Shown here: piece after piece, positions 5,105 through 5,228 of the stretch
Layout of the letters: each line of letters begins with the position of its first letter
How positions within the stretch are numbered: the first letter of the stretch is position 1
Assembly: GCA_002325645.1 (NCBI GenBank)
Contig: DCSN01000252.1
Span: forward strand, 18,177 to 23,404
DNA length: 5,228 nt
Origin: Pseudanabaena sp. UBA1465
GTDB lineage: Bacteria; Cyanobacteriota; Cyanobacteriia; Pseudanabaenales; Pseudanabaenaceae
Direction: 5' to 3'
Program-made: the position numbers and the translations under genes
The notes under the pieces: generated by a model
The model's input: only the letters and a program-made list of their open reading frames with translations
Database searches by the model: none
What the model was told of the DNA's origin: nothing

Positions 5105-5228
5105 TTGACAATCCCCGCACGCTCTGTGACGGGGATTCCTGATTCAGCGAGACAACTTACCAGATAGACCTAAATCTAAATAGCAGAGGTCGAACTCGAC
5201 CCAGGCGTAGAAATTTGGGTATGCCCTA
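5105..5228 (-). mobile_element. Right end of an IS200/IS605-type (tnpB) insertion sequence, partial
   Basis: Read on the minus strand, the sequence has AATCCCCG (5137-5130) pairing with CGGGGATT (5117-5110), extended by CAC/GTG inside, then GTCAA ending at 5105. A CAGGAATCCCCG...CGGGGA...TCAA arrangement closes many cyanobacterial IS605/IS1341-type elements after tnpB, and TCAA is a known right-end cleavage tetranucleotide in that family (for example ISHp608). The element would run off the window to the right, with its end two bases after the stop codon of the 463-residue gene. Recognition is from memory. An ordinary terminator for that gene is the alternative, but there is no T-tract on the plus strand. 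Confidence 0.45.
5176..5228 (-). CDS. Possible C-terminal tail of a TnpB-type protein, partial
   Basis: From 5226 the minus strand reads GHTQISTPGSSSTSAI and stops with TAG at 5178-5176. Cyanobacterial TnpB proteins often end in a variable, low-complexity tail that follows a GHT motif, and the hairpin typical of the element's right end lies about 40 bases downstream, as expected. Only 16 codons are visible, so neither the family nor the intactness of the gene can be established here. The other two minus frames also look tail-like, which leaves the frame uncertain. Confidence 0.3.
   Translation of the reverse strand, partial: GHTQISTPGSSSTSAI

Noticed and set aside
5103..5137. The CCCCG/CGGGG hairpin as a simple terminator of the 463-residue gene
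   Set aside because: It has no T-tract on the plus strand, and its sequence and following bases fit the IS605-type right end better, though it may still stop transcription.

Overview
The window is cyanobacterial DNA. The octamer GCGATCGC (HIP1) occurs about fourteen times, inside genes and between them. The proteins and the intergenic hairpins also fit a filamentous or Pseudanabaena-like cyanobacterium, but that lineage call is a weak inference.

Layout, left to right. Positions 1-213 (minus) hold what looks like the 3' part of a bile acid:sodium symporter (BASS) gene that has lost its 5' part. A hairpin at 227-261 separates it from nadC (277-1131, minus), the quinolinate phosphoribosyltransferase of NAD synthesis. 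Immediately upstream of nadC lies a 147-bp MITE-like palindromic element (1157-1303) with 15-bp terminal inverted repeats and an 8-bp target duplication. It may supply the -35 box of nadC. A perfect 17-bp hairpin (1342-1378) then ends the next gene, a 625-residue TPR-repeat protein of unknown role (1378-3255, minus).

The 316-bp stretch 3256-3571 lies between genes that diverge, yet it carries three perfect terminator-like palindromes, one with a 25-bp stem inside an inverted-repeat frame. It ends with a good sigma70-type promoter. That promoter drives tRNA-Ala(GGC) (3572-3644, plus), which has the G3-U70 identity pair. A further hairpin and a 13-bp tandem repeat lead into a 463-residue exported protein (3711-5102, plus). 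Its C-terminal domain resembles L,D-transpeptidases (YkuD fold) but has a non-canonical active-site motif. Two bases after its stop codon the sequence changes to what looks like the right end of an IS200/IS605-type (tnpB) element that continues past the window edge on the minus strand.

The genes do not form a pathway. nadC is metabolism, the tRNA is translation, and the transpeptidase-like protein would act on the cell wall. The common theme is the intergenic DNA: almost every gene boundary holds a hairpin or small mobile element, and several hairpins share a three-base loop closed by a C-G pair. I found no defence system, CRISPR array or complete transposase.
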